The position numbers and the translations under genes are program-made. Below, piece after piece: positions 62,223-64,000 of a stretch of DNA of 64,000 nucleotides. Origin of the DNA: Mycolicibacter heraklionensis. Lineage in GTDB: Bacteria > Actinomycetota > Actinomycetes > Mycobacteriales > Mycobacteriaceae. Position 1 is the first letter of the stretch. Each line of letters starts with the position of its first letter. Location: the NCBI GenBank assembly GCA_001673575.1, contig LZME01000051.1:1-64000 (forward strand), in the 5' to 3' direction. The notes below the pieces were generated by a model. The model was given only the letters and a program-made list of their open reading frames with translations. It was not told the DNA's origin and did no database searches.

Positions 62223-62625
62223 GTACTTCGAACACCTCGCGCGGGTCGGTTCCCAAATCCCACCGCGACAAGATCAGCAACTCGTCATCGAGAGTCTCGA
62301 TCTCCAGTAGCCGATGCTTGCGCCCGATGCGCTGATACTCCGTGACCCGAAGCCGAGTGAGGCTGTCCGGGGTGAGCACCCGGGTGCGCCACCAACCGCG
62401 TACCTCGAGGCCGTCGAACGTCAGCGCTAGCTTGGGCCGGGCTCGCCAGGACAGCCCGGCAAACACCATCAGGCCGACGCCGGCAATGCTGGCCAAGGCA
62501 CGCCCCGGTGTATCTGTGGCGACCGTCACGGCGCCGATGGCCAACACCGCCCCGATAAGCGCGCAACCGGCGATTCCGCCGGCCGGTGGTGACCACTCCG
62601 TCTGCTCATGCCCGTCCTGAGTCAA
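62194..62625 (-). CDS. PH-like domain membrane protein (Rv0010c-like)
   Basis: This 143-residue protein has two N-terminal membrane helices (GIAGCALIGAVLAIGAVTV; LASIAGVGLMVFAGLSW) and a PH-like domain (LALTFDGLEVRGWWRTRVL to ILSRWDLGTDPREVFEVL). It matches Rv0010c. The start is a TTG at 62625 with CAGG upstream, and no better in-frame ATG exists nearby. Its end codons lie inside a long hairpin. The function is unknown. Confidence 0.85.
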   Translation of the reverse strand: MTQDGHEQTEWSPPAGGIAGCALIGAVLAIGAVTVATDTPGRALASIAGVGLMVFAGLSWRARPKLALTFDGLEVRGWWRTRVLTPDSLTRLRVTEYQRIGRKHRLLEIETLDDELLILSRWDLGTDPREVFEVLSAAGYTGR

Positions 62626-62646
62626 TTTGACCTGCGGGTTTCAAAG

Positions 62647-62695
62647 TTATCTACAGGAGTTGTCCACAGTGGGGATAAATCACATCGATGTGATT
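62647..62695. promoter_or_regulatory. DnaA-box cluster and 18-bp palindrome before the Rv0010c-like gene and after crgA
   Basis: TTATCTACA (62647-62655), the exact mycobacterial DnaA box TTGTCCACA (62660-62668) and TTATCCCCA on the minus strand (62670-62678) are packed in 32 bases. They are followed by the perfect palindrome AATCACATCGATGTGATT (62678-62695). The site is in the promoter region of the Rv0010c-like gene, about 11 kb from oriC. Confidence 0.65.
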
Positions 62696-62766
62696 GGGCA
62701 GGTGGATGGTTGCCCAGCCGGCATCGGCGGCGGCCCGTCATAACCGAAATACCGCGTCTGCGCAGC

Positions 62767-63051
62767 TCAGTGCCAGCGCATGGTGAGCAACAGCCCGGTG
62801 ATCATGAAGGCAAACGCGATGGCGTAGTTCCACGGGCCCAGCTCAGCCATCCAGTTGAGCGCCGCGGGGGCGTCCAGCCCGGTGGCCCCCAGCTGATACA
62901 CCATCAGCCACACCAGTCCGAGGAGCATCAGCCCCAAGAACAGTGCGACGAACCATGTGCTCGATGGGCCGCCTTTGACCTTGACCGGGGTACGGCTCAC
63001 CGACGAGGGGGTGAAGCTGGTGGTCTTCTTGCGAACCTTGGACTTGGGCAT
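62767..63051 (-). CDS. crgA: Cell division protein CrgA
   Basis: This 94-residue protein has a basic N-terminus ([15 protein letters not shown]) and two membrane helices ([20 protein letters not shown] and [17 protein letters not shown]). CrgA recruits or coordinates FtsZ, FtsQ, FtsI and PBPs at the septum in mycobacteria. CGAGG is a good ribosome-binding site for the ATG at 63051. It corresponds to Rv0011c. Confidence 0.95.
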   Translation of the reverse strand: MPKSKVRKKTTSFTPSSVSRTPVKVKGGPSSTWFVALFLGLMLLGLVWLMVYQLGATGLDAPAALNWMAELGPWNYAIAFAFMITGLLLTMRWH

Positions 63052-63143
63052 CGGTACCTCGGGAAAGTGCGGCGTGAAGCTGCGAGTATGGGTCGGTACG
63101 AGATTAGCCCAGCAGGATAACCCAGCCGAGAACGGGAGAGCCG

Positions 63144-63905
63144 ATGGAGCGCAACGGGCAGCCGTCGTCCGGCCGCCGCTCCCCGTGGCGGCTCGGAGTC
63201 CCGCTGGTCTGCCTACTGGCCGGCCTGCTGCTGGCGGCCACGCACGGGGTCTCCGGCGGCAAAGAGATCCGGCGCGGCGACGCCCCCCGGCTGGTCGACC
63301 TGGTCCGCGCGACCCAGGCCACGGTGGAAGAACTCACCGCGCAACGTGACGCGTTGGCAGCCGGCGTGGGATCCGTGCACGGTCGAGGCTCCGGGGTTGC
63401 CCTGTCGGCGATGCGCAAACGCAGCGAGCAACTCGCCGAGGCCGCCGGGCTGGAGGCGATGCACGGGCCAGGCCTGGTGGTGACCCTGACCGATGCCCAG
63501 CGCGACGCCAACGGCCGGTTCCCCCGGGACGCCTCCCCCGATGACCTGGTGGTGCACCAACAGGACATCTCCGCTGTGCTCAACGCGTTGTGGAGCGCCG
63601 GCGCCGAGGCGGTGCAGATGCAGGACCAGCGGATCACCGCGGCGTCGGCGCCGCGCTGCGTGGGCAACACCCTGCTCTTGGACGGACGAACCTACAGCCC
63701 CCCGTATGTGGTGACCGCGATCGGTGACCCGGCCGCGATGCAGGCCGCCTTGGCCGCCGATCCCCTGATCACGCTGTACAAGCAGTACGTGATCCGGTTC
63801 GGTCTGGGCTACAGCGAGCAGGTCGGTACCGACCTCGTGGTCGCCGAAACGCCGGCCGTTGCCCGGATGCGCTACGCCGTGCCGGCCGGGCCGGTCGACT
63901 ACTGA
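63144..63905 (+). CDS. DUF881 family membrane-anchored protein (Rv0012-like)
   Basis: This 253-residue protein has an N-terminal membrane helix ([20 protein letters not shown]), a short coiled coil and the DUF881 domain ([36 protein letters not shown] segment; [22 protein letters not shown]). It is divergent from crgA, as Rv0012 is. GGGAGAG precedes the ATG. The function is unknown; a division or envelope role is suggested by position. Confidence 0.9.
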   Translation: MERNGQPSSGRRSPWRLGVPLVCLLAGLLLAATHGVSGGKEIRRGDAPRLVDLVRATQATVEELTAQRDALAAGVGSVHGRGSGVALSAMRKRSEQLAEAAGLEAMHGPGLVVTLTDAQRDANGRFPRDASPDDLVVHQQDISAVLNALWSAGAEAVQMQDQRITAASAPRCVGNTLLLDGRTYSPPYVVTAIGDPAAMQAALAADPLITLYKQYVIRFGLGYSEQVGTDLVVAETPAVARMRYAVPAGPVDY

Positions 63906-63982
63906 CACCAGTGCCCGCGCCGCAGCGACGATCGCCAGCGCGGCGAGCCGGGCGCAGCGGGTCGTCGCCACTAACACGGCGG

Positions 63983-63988
63983 TAGCCT
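63983..63988 (+). promoter_or_regulatory. -10 element for the gene at the right edge
   Basis: TAGCCT ends 7 bases before a GTG at 63996, resembling other near-leaderless starts in this window. Confidence 0.4.
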
Positions 63989-63995
63989 GTTGGTC

Positions 63996-64000
63996 GTGCG
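63996..64000 (+). CDS. First bases of a gene at the right edge, probably trpG/pabA
   Basis: Only GTGCG is visible. In M. tuberculosis Rv0012 is followed by trpG (Rv0013) in this orientation, and its product starts MRIL, which fits. The evidence is synteny plus the -10 box; nothing else can be seen. Confidence 0.35.

Overview
The window is high-GC actinobacterial DNA carrying the chromosomal origin of a mycobacterium. The gene order rpmH-dnaA-dnaN-recF-dciA-gyrB-gyrA is intact, and mycobacterial hallmarks are present: cwlM, mutT4, a MurJ with a C-terminal pseudokinase, cwsA, crgA, mtc28, ino1, ponA1 and several PknH-type sensor-domain proteins. Nearly every core gene can be matched to an M. 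tuberculosis H37Rv gene. The species cannot be fixed from the sequence. No gnd lies between dnaN and recF, and gyrA carries no intein. I see no insertion sequence, prophage or CRISPR array.

Layout. (1) 1-5480: two class A penicillin-binding protein genes in tandem on the minus strand. The first runs off the window edge. The second is ponA1, preceded by a DUF5318 zinc-ribbon gene. A 45-codon remnant of the DUF5318 gene sits in front of the other copy. (2) 5593-14937: DUF1707 membrane protein, PadR regulator, inositol-phosphate synthase (ino1), alpha/beta hydrolase, F420-type oxidoreductase, an amino-acid ABC transporter with a fused binding protein and permease, MarR-SDR, and a class III adenylate cyclase. 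(3) 15057-21840: accessory region with five PknH-sensor-like exported proteins, then three small membrane-anchored proteins of unknown function and a polytopic membrane protein facing them. (4) 21837-29201: leuS, mtc28, a Cys-tailed membrane protein, YqgE/AlgH, an MFS transporter and a TIGR03084-type protein. (5) 29260-30760: a PE-PPE-type hydrolase and a DxDGDG-repeat protein beside a synteny junction. (6) 30786-43072: pcnA, then the envelope and redox cluster mutT4, Rv3909-like gene, murJ, sigM, rsmA, trxB, trxA, cwlM. (7) 43139-49556, minus strand: GNAT protein, parB, parA, rsmG, jag, yidC, yidD, rnpA, rpmH, with three parS sites. (8) 49557-52179: dnaA with DnaA boxes on both sides. (9) 52180-63905: dnaN, recF, dciA, gyrB, gyrA, a DUF3566 protein, tRNA-Ile, tRNA-Ala, cwsA, ppiA, a PH-like membrane protein, crgA and a DUF881 protein. 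The first bases of a further gene (trpG by synteny) are at the edge.

The genes combine replication initiation and topology control (dnaA, dnaN, recF, dciA, gyrBA), chromosome segregation (parABS), membrane protein insertion and tRNA/rRNA maturation (yidC, yidD, jag, rnpA, pcnA, rsmG), and peptidoglycan synthesis or division control (ponA1, murJ, cwlM, cwsA, crgA). Thioredoxin is under a SigH-like promoter. Relative to M. tuberculosis, the Rv0036c-Rv0050 block is on the other side of the origin and inverted, next to pcnA.

The most unusual signals are: a two-copy palindrome AATCACA-N4-TGTGATT, in jag-rsmG and before crgA, the latter beside a cluster of DnaA boxes; an anti-SigM protein lacking its cytoplasmic domain; an unassigned membrane module at 18864-21840; the decayed ponA/DUF5318 duplication; and a large set of start codons placed for leaderless transcription.
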